This document shows positions 45,701 through 58,397 of a stretch of 64,000 bases of DNA, piece by piece; the first letter of the stretch is position 1, and every line of letters begins with the position of its first letter. A program made the translations under genes and the position numbers. Under the pieces are notes generated by a model that saw only the letters and a list, made by a program, of their open reading frames with translations, ran no database searches and had not been told where the DNA came from. The DNA comes from Verpa conica. Taxonomy: Eukaryota; Ascomycota; Pezizomycetes; Pezizales; Morchellaceae. Where the stretch lies: the NCBI GenBank assembly GCA_033030425.1, contig JAUFSD010000003.1, forward strand, positions 248,001-312,000. Reading direction: 5' to 3'.

Positions 45701-48700
45701 ATCCTTGTTTGCCCGGATCCCCATAACTTTATGAAAAATAGACTCGAAACAAGATCGACCAGGTTTCACAAATTTAACCAGCGGTGACCACCGATCCACA
45801 TAAATTCCAAGGCTAGCCCCGGCTAATATTTCTTTTTCGTGTGTATACTAGAGCGAGTACGCCAGAAATGGGCTATATTGAGATCTAGCTAGCCTACCCT
45901 GGTAAATGTTTGTACTTAATTAAGGTTAAGTGCGGGTGCTCCAGCCTAGAACATAATACGGAGTATATATTTGCTTTTGTTAAAGGTTACCGATTAATAA
46001 ATACCAGCTCTAACCCGAGATCTACATGATGAGGGGCTGCAAGACGAGACGAGCTGTCTACAGATGCAGTATGTCGTTAATCTCCCAAGGCATACCTAGC
46101 TCCTTCTACAGTATACATATTGCTAAGCCAAGCTACGTTATCCCAATCACTACCCCACCTAATTTCACTTAGCCTGGTTGAGAGCCTAGCTTGGACAACT
46201 ACATTCCAGACCATAGGCTCACAGCGCGCACAATCTCTTTTAGGGAACTTCAAGATTGAGTAGTCATTCATGAATCTTTATAGAATTATAGATCATGTAA
46301 GCAGTGATGAGGCATACATATGTACTCTATGTCTCCTGGAATGTTAAAGATAGCTACCGGAGCACGACATTACATGTTACTCTGCCCTAGGCACACGCCG
46401 CGCGATACACAATTGTTGTCTACAAATATATGATGGACATTCAAAGAATGCACTTTAAGTAAAACAGAGCTTGAATGTGCGGGGGGCTACCGAGTACCCA
46501 GTCCAGTATCGGCACTATCAAGCCCCAGACATCATGTCCCTACCGGCAAAATATACTATCATAGATACGTATAGTTTATCAATTGCGTGTGGCTAAATTT
46601 GGTGATATATGTAACTCTTCGTATATTAAAGCGGGCATGTTGGCCAATTAGGGCACTCTGCCGGTCAACTGCACATGTACACATGTAGTAAGTAGGATTT
46701 CCTTTTTTCCCTCCTACTAAGATCTTATCAATGGGGGTCATACCAATCATTTAAGTATATGCACATTTAATAGAGATAACTAAAGACACATGCACCCCAA
46801 TATTCCGAGATGTGGAGCCCATAGAATGTAACGTCTCCGAGCAGAATATATCGTACCTTACTAGATAACTACCGTGTTATCGAGTGGAAAATGACCTTAC
46901 GCCAACAACCAGGCTCTAGATCTGTTCAATTCTTATTTTGTTAGTTAAACATACCTTCTGACTTTCCCTTAGGCTGAGTGTTATATATCCTATAATGGGA
47001 GGTGGTGCTATTCATGAGTTTATAGTGTAGAAGAAATTATCGTAAATATAGTGGAACCTTATTGAATTGCATTGCCTAAATAACAGGCTCTTAAGAACTG
47101 AAGGGTGATATGTATTATCCGTGGAAGAATAAAACGTGCCAGAGAACTCCCCTTCCACCCCAACTGGCACAAGCGTCATTACTAGGAGAATACCTATCAG
47201 TTGTAGTGATTAATAGAGTATCTAGGCCACCGAAATTTATGTCCATTGCCCTGAGAAACTCTTTGGAGCCAAGACCGACGAATGTACTAAACCCTTTCTA
47301 TAGAAAACCAATAATTAGAGCTACATAAATTACAATAAAAACTCGGAGAATCAAGACCAGAAGATCGAGAGAGAACGTTCGAAAGCTGGGAGTGAATGGA
47401 TCCGGGAAATATTTCCATATATTAATGCTCAGACCCTGATACCGACTTGGCCTATTTGATCTATTCCACCGTTTTTGGATTCTAGCCTTAGGAATTCTAC
47501 ACAGATCTCCTAGGCGGAGTCGCCCTCTTTGAGTATTATGTCCTTACATACGAGCATTACTGCTACCCAGTTACTTGCGGGCCAGAAAGCCGTACTGCCC
47601 TTGCTCAAAGCACTTGAAACGTTACATCAACCGCATGTACCCTACCGCCACTTGAGGCGGTTTCCCCATCCTTGTATGCCTTGCAGAGTTGGGTGCCCAT
47701 CTCCGAACTTGAGGGGCTAAAGCGGCGGGGTGGCAATACAAATCCACATTTCCGCCTACGTACGTGAATCTCACGTTAAACCTCATCTGACCCTCCATCC
47801 TTTCTGATAGGCAGCAAAAGATTGTGGCCCGCCTTAGGTATTGATAGGTGACTATTTAAATCCCTGATGATAGGCGAGCACAATACGCCTAGTACGCCCG
47901 GGTATCCTGATTTGCGCCTGCACTGCCTGTGCGTCTGAGCGAGTAAGACGTAATTCGATTTCTTGTTAGTGAAGTATCAAGATATTGCTCACTTACTTAT
48001 TATGTTAACAATTCCTGGTTACTGATCCAATTACTTATCGCTTCCCGCGGGACATAGTTATACATCTCGGGTACCACTTCTTGAGTAGTTTAGATCCCCA
48101 TTTCACACTAGTATCTGATAATAAGATTAGAACTAGCGCAGATTTTCTGCGAATGACTCTAGAATCGCTCGTATCATGACTGTTTCATATATTTTGATCT
48201 TAAGGTTGAGTTTTTGGCTGCCTTCGTCTTTGGACTACGTCAAAGACAATTAGTGCTTACACCCACACCCGTATTCAACACATCTACAATCAGACCACTC
48301 ACACTTGAATTTTGCTGATCCTACTCGCTTTCTATCAACTGTCAAACTACTTTCTATAGCTATCCCAGTTCCCAGATCTACATCACTACGGCTCTCGTGG
48401 ATCCCCCACAGCATGCTTGGCTCAAATGGCGGTCCCGGAATTAATGATTCTAGAATTCATAAGACATCACTCGATGAAATATTCTATAGTCATGTCTAGC
48501 TTACCTAGTGGATTCCTTAGTGGAGTGGGTATAAGTGAGATGAATCTCTAAAGATGTAGACTATTAGAACATAAGATGATAATTAAGGGTAGTCTCTTAA
48601 AAGGACTTTTATTAAAAATCATATTGGTACCTAGTATTATATATACCATATCTACCGGTGTACTAACATCTTACTAATACATCTATAAGATATATGGTAT

Positions 48701-51251
48701 TATTCTATCCATCTACCGACATACATGTAAACCTTATTTACAACCATCTTATAGAAGCTCGGGTAGGTGAATATATATACTAGCTTTAGCACACTTAGTA
48801 CCCAACTCCTTACCCATCGCATCATGTTTTTTATCTGTCCTATCAAACTAATATTACACTCTACCAATCTTCTGGCTTGTATCAATAAGCTTCCGCTAGT
48901 TCTCTTCGTGGCATCCATACAACGTGGTCTTCATATTTTTAAGGCTATAGCTATAGTAGTATCTTTGGCTATGTTCGAGCCCCTGTGGACTTGTGTAGCC
49001 ACCCCTGAGTTCACTACTACAAAACTCATTGTCTATAGTAAAGATTAGCAAAAATATTATATTTTAGACCCGGAAGAATAAGCATATTTAAACAATAACG
49101 TGTAAATAGCTATTTATCGGTGAAAACTACCAACTATTTGTGAAAGACTGGCTAAACATATAGGGCAGCATCAGGAAGTACCGGAAAAGAACCCTAAATG
49201 GCCGGAGCACTAGGACAGCCCCACTCTAGTTCACCCCTTTTCGCTTACTCTTCATCGCCTATAAAAGCATATTAGGCATATGCTTATATCGAGATTCCTG
49301 ATGCCCCAGCAGGGGACCCCGAGAGAAATTCTACAGGGGTGATAAATTTGCTAGACCAATGTGTTATCTTAGAAACAGCACGTGCTATCGTGTTTACCAT
49401 CCCCTTACCCCTTACTTTTAGGTCCACATAGCATAATGAGTACATCTCTTAGAATTCATGAATATTATAAGGCGTGAAACTGGTGTTTCGGGTAAATAGC
49501 TACCTCACTATATCTCTGTAAATGCTCAGAAACCTCTTCACCCCACCATATTCCCCTGGAATTACAATTTTGTGTCAACAGATTGAGTCCGAGTCTTGTG
49601 ACCTGTGTTGAGGTGTTCCTGCAAGCCACCCGCTTTAAACACCTAATTGAGACTGGTTCATAATGTTTCTTATAGCTCGATACCTTATGGAACCACTAGC
49701 CAAATTATATGTTGAGGCAGTGTTTAAAAAAACCAAGCCTTGCGGAACATCTTAGAGCCCTCGGTGACTTCTCCATGTTTTGTATGCCCCGGATTAAAGA
49801 GTTCTAAAAACTAAAGTACACCACTGGAACTAGTGAAAGTAGGGCCAGTCCCATTCGGCTTTTCCCGGACCCGTTCTGTATGCGCCGAAAGTCGGCGTCG
49901 GACCTCAATATATTAAATAAAAAAAATGGGGTTTAGCGAGTGAAGACCCGTGTTTCTGAACTCCGTACAACACTCCCAAGATCTTGATGAGAGCGGGGGG
50001 GCGTACATACTTCCCGACTACACCTGGGTTAAATATTGAGGTGAAACCGGCAGTGGCCGGGTCATGGAATTTTCTTAGACACGATATGTGGGTTAGGGCT
50101 CCTTGCATCTTCCTTGTAATTGATCTCTGTATCAGGAGCTCTAGCCGTAATGGATTAGGGTTAGACGAATCCCGATCGGATTTTTATGGCAGCTACTAAA
50201 CAGCCGATCAGAACAGCCGATTTTCACCGATTTTCGCCTCCCTACCCCCTAGCATGCCATGGAAGCCTACCAAAGCCTTGGGTTCCACGACCAACGGAGC
50301 TTGAAGCCTTGCGCTAGAGCGCAAAGTGATTTCTATGCGTAAAACCTGGTTATGCGGGCGCGCTAGAACTTTTATGCAGCAGAGTGCTCATAAATCTTAG
50401 ACATCCCACTAGTTGGAATCCCCTCTATTATTTGCGCCAGCCGTTAAAGGTGCTAGAAAAAAGGCAATCATTGATCGTAGAAGTTATTAGCGTATACTAT
50501 AAGGGAAACGATATTGTAGCTTTTGGTAATCGGTGAGAGAAAGCCGACCTACATGTATATCCGCATACATGGTAATGAGTTCTCATTCCTATAGGTACAC
50601 TATTTTGATGGGATTTTCGATATTCTTCTATGCACTCGTGCGGCAGAGGATGAACTTCCGCTAGAGTCGTGACATGCTGTACATGCGGTGGAAAATCAGT
50701 GCTCTGGTTGCAAGCGAGAGACAACACAAAAGATCGAGACCTTTCACAGTTCCAGCATTTTGGATATCCAAGTGGCTCGGGGAGAATTCCAGGACAGAAG
50801 ACCGTACTTGCACGGTGTTCTAAGCTAGAGCGCCGACAGGGATATTGGGCTGTCTCTCACGGTATCCACAAATCCGCACAAAAAGCCACTTAGTATGTCG
50901 TCAAGTCCCTATCGATTGAAATCCTAGATCGCATCGCGCCGGCTGAGGTTCCGGTGCTAGCTTAGGATAGTAAGCACAATAATGCCTGGCGAACATCAAC
51001 CGAAGATGTACTTCACAGTAGCCTAGTACTACGTGCAAATATGTAGGGAACGTATTCACGGCAATTTAACCACAAAGCCATCACAAAACTAACTATAGTT
51101 ATGCAAGCAGCGTGTTACGGTCGAAATACGAACGCCTGAGTATCAAAACATCGTGGTTCTAAAGATATAGGATTTCCTTGAAGCAATGGATGTCGCATAA
51201 ATTGATGAGGCGGAGAAGGCTGAGCGTTTCATGCGTAGATCAATCTCACTA

Positions 51252-51360
51252 CTAGCGAAGCCGAGAGATCATTAAATCACATGACGTTATCTTGGTGAGT
51301 AGGACGGATTTGCCCACCAAGATAAGGTCATGTGATTTAATGATCTCTCGGCTTCGCTAG
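51252..51360. mobile_element. hairpin MITE with TA target duplication
   Basis: A 109-bp element beginning CTAGCGAAGCCGAGAGATCA and ending in its reverse complement. The arms pair over about 46 bp with one mismatch or so, leaving a short loop (AGTAGGACGGATTTGCC region). TA flanks both ends (51250-51251, 51361-51362). Different family from the element at 42658. Confidence 0.8.
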
Positions 51361-54227
51361 TATAGCGACCACACCTTGGCAGTCATTTCCATGGCTCCGG
51401 ATCAACTCCTCTTTGGGTTTGACACCTGTAAATTTTTAGGCACCTGTTAGGATCTACAACGGATATTATGATAGACTACTAGCCATGCACACTGGGGATT
51501 CTTGCCTTTGTTTGGGACCTATTATGTTTGCAGTTTTAATTGGGGATTCATCTTCTGAAACAAACACCACCATAATACCTACCACCAATAGGTTGGTGCT
51601 TTAGGTTCGGATATGGCATCATCAGTTTATGTGTGTGTAACGTGGGGCTATCCGCCCTGTAAAACCGTCACCCAGAGTAAGTATGTAGGACTTGTACGAT
51701 CTTCACACCCCTGATTTGAATATCTCGATTGCGGCTGGAGACTGAGAGGAATGCCTATGCGAATTCAGATCAGTGGGGAACAAGGCTAGCACACACAAAA
51801 TTTTGATCGGATGCAAAGAGCCGTTTCCACTCACTAGATTTATTATTATTTCCCAAAGTTTTTTATCCAGTGCACGTGATATTAAATCTAAACAGCCTTG
51901 TATAACGGCTGGTGACATGATTCTATATAGGCAGAGGTACATGTATGTAATAGAAGCGGATTTCGGGGCTGCCGCTGGGATGCTAGGTGTAGTACAGTAT
52001 TGCCGCCGGATGAACAGGGGGCTATATGTATCAAAGGTCACTGAGATGTAATTCACCACGGGCTGATACTGCACTACATAGCTGAGAAGAAGAAACGTGG
52101 AATTAGGAATTTGGGTTGTGCCAGTATCAAACCCAATATAAATGCAAACGATAGGCGCTTAAAAATATCCTTGATAAGCCATAAATGGATGACAGCATCG
52201 AATCGATCCACCGTCAAGGCTTAGGTGTCATCGCTCATCACAGAAAGTTTCCTCGCCTTGTCAAACGGAACATGCTGTTCCAGCACCTAATATGGCATCT
52301 GTTACACCTTGCAAAATGTTGAGAAGCTCCCACCGCACGGCCTCATTCGCTCGCTGGGGGATGAATATAGCACCGATTTGCAAGAGGGACTACACATAGC
52401 GCGAAGTGGCGTACGCTGATTCGAGCAATACACTTACCAACTCGACTGGGAGTAAACCATCTGGGGAACCAACACTCTTGGGCTTTGAATCAGTTGTAGT
52501 TAGGTGGGAATAGTTGTTTCATGGGACTTTGCGGTGAGTTGTGGGCTTTAGTGTCATAGCACAGCCATTGATTTTCGATTGCCGGCCCCCGAACAGCAGT
52601 GATCAGCACGGAAAGTCAGATGAGGCGGTTGGCGATTGGACCACCAATTTAGCGAGAGATCCACTCACTCATTATGTTGTTGCTGGAGTAAGCTATCGAG
52701 AAGGTAGCCTATCATAAGTTTCTGTCAGATGGAAATTAGTGATCCCCGCATCCGTTATCCCTCTGGATCATGGTTGTTTGGTTCTTGGGAGACTTCGACC
52801 AAGACTCCTTTTCGCATCAGGCACGATGTGCATGCAGTGCCTGCACCTCTCCTTCCCTGCAGGAAAAAAAGAAGATGATGATGAACTGGTGCAGCAATGG
52901 GCCCTTACAAGGTGGAAGTGGAACCGACGTGCTTTGTGCTAGATACATCTAGTGATAAAAATGTGGTACAGAACTTGGATCACCCGTAGCACACTCAACA
53001 GCTATCAACTCCGGGATATTTTCCCCATGCACCGAAGCGAGTGAGACCAGAGGGAGAAGGACTTTATTCTTCAAATTACTAGCTAGTTGGGGTTGATGGC
53101 CGAGCGAGTCCATGATCCTGCAATGCGAGAGGCATCACCTCCAGGGTACCCGGTAGGTCTACTAACAAGGGTCTAAGGGACTTCATCGAGGTTCTTCCAG
53201 TAGAGGGCAGTACCGACAGCTCAAATCGGATGGTGCTGCAGGGATTCAGAAATATGAGCTTCTTCCATGCTTCCTTTTCTTTCGTTCCCGCCTGCCTGAG
53301 GGTTGGTGGGCATGTGGTAGGTCGTGTTGTGTGGGTGCAGCCAGCATGCTGGAAACATAAGCAGATTCGCATTCAGAGAGCTTGATCTCTTTTCTTCTCA
53401 CTCGCTGTTGTATGTATATCATTCAGCATTCTGGCGACTATCACTTATCACAGCCAATTTCTCTACCCATCCCCTGAATATCACGATCTACCATAGCCTG
53501 AGCGCGGGGTGTTGTTGCTACGTTACACTTTTGAGAAGGAATAAGAGGAGATAATAGAGACAATATCTTGACAAGAACAGCCTCCTTGGCTGGTTGTTTC
53601 CTGCAGTAGGTGGCAGGTACTTCAACATCACGCGTTTGACGGCAAACACAGTGTTTGGCCGTGTTTCTCACAGCGCTTTGACAGTGCGCCATTCTTAAAG
53701 TCAAAAACCTCAACGCCCCACTCCCGGACCCGTACTTTACTCTGTTGATTGACGGATTGACGGATTGACGGCCGCGCGACCCTTTTTCCTCCGAGTCAAC
53801 CTTCAAAACGGTCCTCGCAGACTATTCTGCATACATAAACTGACTATAGTTACTACCGGGCAGCTAATTTGTGTGTGGGTGATAACGTATTCTTGTAAGC
53901 GGCCAGAGCCCCCCTCGCCGCCCTTACAGTAAGACTCGCCGGATTTTCTCAAAAAGGGCCTTCTCCCTAGTCTTACAACAGTTTGCACCTTCCTGAAGCT
54001 CTCGCCATATTTATTATCAACTACACCATTAATGCCCCTCGGCTGGTAGCCGCCCCTCTGTCGTTTTCCGACGCGAGTCGCTGCATCACTGTTGTACTCC
54101 TTTTAATTTTTTTTTAGCGGAGGCAAACGCTCGGTTTTTTTTTTTTTTGAGGATAATTCGTTTTATTTTCCTTTTGGGCATTTTAACCAGGACTACTCCA
54201 TTCAATTATCCTCCACAGCATACAAAG

Positions 54228-57200
54228 ATGAATCGATCATCAAGACCAGAAGATTTGAAATTACAACAATCATCTACTTCGACGCGGGCGCGAAGTCGAA
54301 GTATTGGATCTGTGGATAAACCATTAAGCTCTAATGGATCCTCCATCTACTCACTCACCAATCCTTTTACAAATGTCTCTCCAGAACCAGCCTACATTGC
54401 AGCTTCGGCAGCCACAGGGATTGTCACAGGCAATCATGAAAGTTTCTTACACAACGAAGGCAATGCCGGTCATGCAACACCAACTATACCTGTCACACCA
54501 GCATCTTTGAAACTTATAAATCAGTTCCTTGACTTTCTGCTTTACTCATTCCTTTCTGCAGCAAAATCAACTTCTCTAAAAGCTCTACGACCAGCAGTTT
54601 CAGAGGTTCTTCGAAACCGGTTAGCAAAAGAAGCGATTGCTGGAGCTGACCAAGAGCTAAGCTCATATCTTGGAGGAGGAGACGAGGGGGATGATGATTT
54701 TGATGGATTGAATGAGGCTCCGGAGAGCACTGCTGAATGGGATTTAGATGCTGCATGGAAGAAGACCAGACTGCGGTGCATGGTTTACTCTTCGCTTGGA
54801 GACATCGAAGAGGACGACGAAGAGATTTATTTGGGATATGGTAACCTTGAAGGAATTGTTGGCTCCCAGCAATATGAACAGAATAGCATCATACCCGGTG
54901 TTGTTTCTCCAGCTGTAGCAATATGGCTCACGGCTGTCTTGGAGTTCATGGGTGAACAAACGCTGCTTCTAGCGGGTCACGCAGCTATCAACCGCTTCAC
55001 CCAACGAATGTCCACAGTTGAAAAGGGAGATGATGCAACCGGTTCTGCTGAGAGAGAAAGGCCTATGGTAGAGGAATTAGATACGGAGAAAGTTGCATTA
55101 AACTCTTCGTTAGGACGTCTATGGAGGCAATGGCGTAAACGTGTACGCGGGAGAGGATCTTCTTTCTCCACGCCTGGTCATCACGGAGCTTTTCAACGTC
55201 ATGAGCGTACTGCTAGCCGGATGAGTAGCACTAGCACACTTGCCGAGAATAGGAACCCGCAAGCCGAGGCACCAGAAACCCAAAAGGTGCCAGAGGAGGT
55301 GGTAGGTGCAACAGGCAAAAGACTTGTGCCAAACACAGAACAATTGAAAGAGGTTTGTAAGCCCAACACCAGGGAATTGGCAAAAATAACTTATTAACAC
55401 GTATCGGGAAGGTACCAATTGCCGTAGAGAAGGAGCTCTTAGATGCGATAATGACTCCTTCAAAGTTGGATGTTGAACACAATTACTTGGTATGTTACTA
55501 AACTTGGCTAGTGGCTATAACTTACAACCAATGATCTAATATGCAAAGTTCCCTAAGACAGTAGATGATAGCCCGAGACGGCGCCCTAGAAGTTTGGTCT
55601 TATTCCCTTCAACTACCACAGAGGCACCATTTATCATTTCCCGGTCTCCTCTCAAGCAACGCCGCTCGTTACCTACTATTGCGCGTTCAGAGTTCCCTGA
55701 TCCAGCCGCTGAAGAGGTGGTTCCAGGCACTGAGGATCCAGAGACAGATTTCGAAGATATTGATGGAGAGTCCTTTACACTCGAAGAAGAGGAGCTCAAT
55801 TCGGAGTTTCAAGCAATGAAGCCTACGTTAGAGAAGCTGGAGAAATCAAGCTATCCTACCCAAGAACAAGCTGGGGGGTCGGGTATTGGGGATGATATAC
55901 CTGAACTTATTGAACCTAAAATTCAAAATGAGGCTGAAACTCTTAAATCTACACCAATACCTGAAAACAAAGCCTCAGAAATCACTTTCCTTTCGCAGGC
56001 TTCTGACGATGAGGAAGAGGGATTTGAGAAAGAAGGCGAAGATCTTACTAACGTCATTGGATCGGCTCACACATCAGATGTTTTGGTACCACCTCCTGCA
56101 TCTCGGTCATCTTCCTTGCATAAGAAAGACGACCATCTCAAGAGGAATTTTAGCGAGGAGTCTCCTGTTGAATATGTTCCGCGTACGATAGATCAACAAA
56201 AGTTCGAGCGTTTTACGCCATCGCCATCGAGGCGGCCGGCCGAACTCGTCGAAATACGTACTAGCGGCCGTGTCTCAACTTTCCAGGAACAGCGTGCTGC
56301 AGACCGGCGACCATCAGCAACAACTTTGACGGAGTTGCTTGATTCTGAGGATGATTCACCAATTGCGACAAGCCATAAATATTTCGAAGGGGGTAGACTG
56401 ACACCGGGTGGCACCAATCAGATTACATCTGATTATTTCGCCCACACGAAGACTTCCTCGGCCAGTAGCAAACTCTCTCAGCACTCGCAGCTTTCCGACA
56501 GAAAACTTGGACAGCTTACGTTGATCCAACCTCCTGGCAGTACTACCTCACTTCCTACGGACAGAGGAAACGGTGTACGAGCATGGACACCTCCTCAGAC
56601 GCCAAATAAATCACGACGCTCTTCAAGTTTTGGGAAGGTGCCACGCCCGGTTACATCACATTCCGGTACTTCGCAAAACTCTACAAAGCTTAAGAGTCTT
56701 ATTACATGGCCTATGGAAACTGGAAAACAATCGAAAGAGTCAGATGATGAGAGTAGGACTAGCTCACATAGCGATAGGCCATCTGCAAAACTTGCAAGTT
56801 TGGATGATAAGGAACGGAGCTTTGAGGAATTAATATCAAGTGGCGGTACAATTCACTGCACAATCACACCTGATCCCTTGAGGAGAATGGAGGTATGTAG
56901 AAATCTCTACCTTTATTTAACGAAGACTAATGGTTTTTTTAGTCAAAGGAGTCACCACGCACCGCAACGTCGGCTCTTGCAGAGTTCCTACGAAATACTG
57001 GGCCAGACGGCAAAGAAGTACGTGCACCGCCGAGCAGATCTGGCAATTCTTCACGGCCTTCTACCGCTCGCGCAATCCCTATAATTCCTAAAGACCCCAG
57101 TGTCGAGGACGTAGCCTCACTTACTCAGCTACTTCGGTCCGCTTCTGCTTCCCCTGTCGAAACTCGACCCCAAACACCGACTGCTTCGCTTCCATCCCCT

Positions 57201-58397
57201 AATCTCTCTGCCCATAGCCCGACTACACGACGTATGTACGGATCTCCGTTAGACAATGCTTCGCCAAAGGGTGGTAATTCTTCCCCTATGTTGCCTCCAG
57301 GTGGTATTACTGGGATTCCAGCAGTTTTGAGGCAAAACCGGTCCGACTCACTTGGTTCTCGCCCTAAAAACCGTCTTGTGGCTCGAGATGCAAGTGGTTT
57401 TACAACTAGTGACTCTACTTCTGCACTTGCTGATTTCTTCCGCAACACTACACCTCCTATTGATGTTGATGGTCAAGTTACTCAGCGCCGAATATCCCGA
57501 AGCGTTGCGCCCTTCCGCAACACTATGGATTCCGATCAGTTCGAACTTCCAGAAGCTGCGCCTGACCTAGTAGTAAAAAACGAAATATCAGCCAATGACC
57601 TCACCTTCTTAACTAGTGCTGCTCCACCACCTGATTCATATCAGTCATCTTTCTCATCTTCAACAGCACTTCTTCGGAGTAACTCTAAAAAGCAACATGA
57701 CTACGGAGCCGTTAACTCGATGCCGGAGACCAAGCGAAAGCAGAGTCGTATCAGAGACCCATATGCCATCGACATTGACGACTTTGATGACGATGAAGAC
57801 TTAGAGGCGCTAAACTTAATAATCCCGAAGAAAAAGAAAGATGATGAGAGCTTGATGGACTTTCTCCGAAGCGCCCCACCACTACCTCAGCCTCTTACAC
57901 CGCCACAAGAGAATGACGAGATGAAAACGATACAGAAGAAGAATAGTTCTGTCAGTCTGATTGGCCGCTTTGGTCGAAGTAGCCGAAAAAACTCAATCGC
58001 TTCAAATGCAGATAAATTTCCCATACCGCCCATTCCACAGATGCCTGGAGGATACAAGCATACTCTCTTGGGTCAGGAAGATGATTCTTCCTCGCGGTAT
58101 ATGCAAGGAGCAGAACAGCGACGCCCTCCATTCAACTCCCGGATGGATATAGATTCACCAAGCACGGGGAACCCCGCCCGATTCGGCAATAGGCAACAAG
58201 CAAGGGGTGGAGCTCAAGCTAGGGGTGCTCGAGTTGATAGGGGCGATACAGATACCCTAGCGGATTTCTTAAAGTTCAGTGAACCACCGCCAGCCCCAAT
58301 ACAACGCACTCCACCACCAAAAGAGGATACTAGTGCGATGGCAAAGTTTAGGAATTTTACTTTCTCGAGGAAGTCGAAGCGCAATGAAGTGTTTTAA
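54228..58397 (+). CDS. large conserved ascomycete protein with H2A-like segment
   Basis: Four exons: 54228-55352, 55412-55489, 55549-56892, 56943-58397, giving 1333 residues; introns of 59, 59 and 50 nt all keep phase. The N-terminal third is structured: LINQFLDFLLYSFLSAAKST and LKALRPAVSEVLRNRLAKEA (residues about 95-140), WKKTRLRCMVYSSLGDIEED, then SPAVAIWLTAVLEFMGEQTL and LLAGHAAINRF (226-260), which resembles the histone H2A central helix. The rest is acidic, Ser/Pro-rich and probably disordered, with four copies of an L-[AM]-[DE]-F-[LF]-[RK] motif (near residues 861, 1011, 1153, 1288) and many basic-Ser motifs. I recognise it as a family conserved in filamentous ascomycetes, sometimes labelled FLO11-like, without known function. 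It has no signal peptide, so the flocculin label seems wrong. Confidence 0.82.

Larger units (their letters stand above)
41929..54227. other. 12-kb AT-rich gene desert
   Basis: No gene is supported. The strand is AT-rich with many TATATA runs, small palindromes (TACATGTA at 42903, 43044, 43091, 48723, 50550, 51938) and stops in all frames. Two clean hairpin MITEs lie at 42658-42782 and 51252-51360. Stretches near 46.0-47.7 kb and 50.2-53.9 kb are less AT-rich, but their longest frames (up to 123 codons) show no domain. This looks like old repeat DNA degraded by point mutation. The last few hundred bases (53.6-54.2 kb) are the promoter and leader of the gene at 54228, ending in a poly-T run. 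Confidence 0.5.

Noticed and set aside
47640..47720. Balanced-composition segment that looked like a small structural RNA
   Set aside because: No match to 5S rRNA or tRNA features (no A and B box pair, no acceptor stem).
48767..49048. 93-codon hydrophobic open frame in the second desert
   Set aside because: AT-rich DNA gives Ile/Leu/Thr-rich frames by chance; no domain, intron or leader signs.
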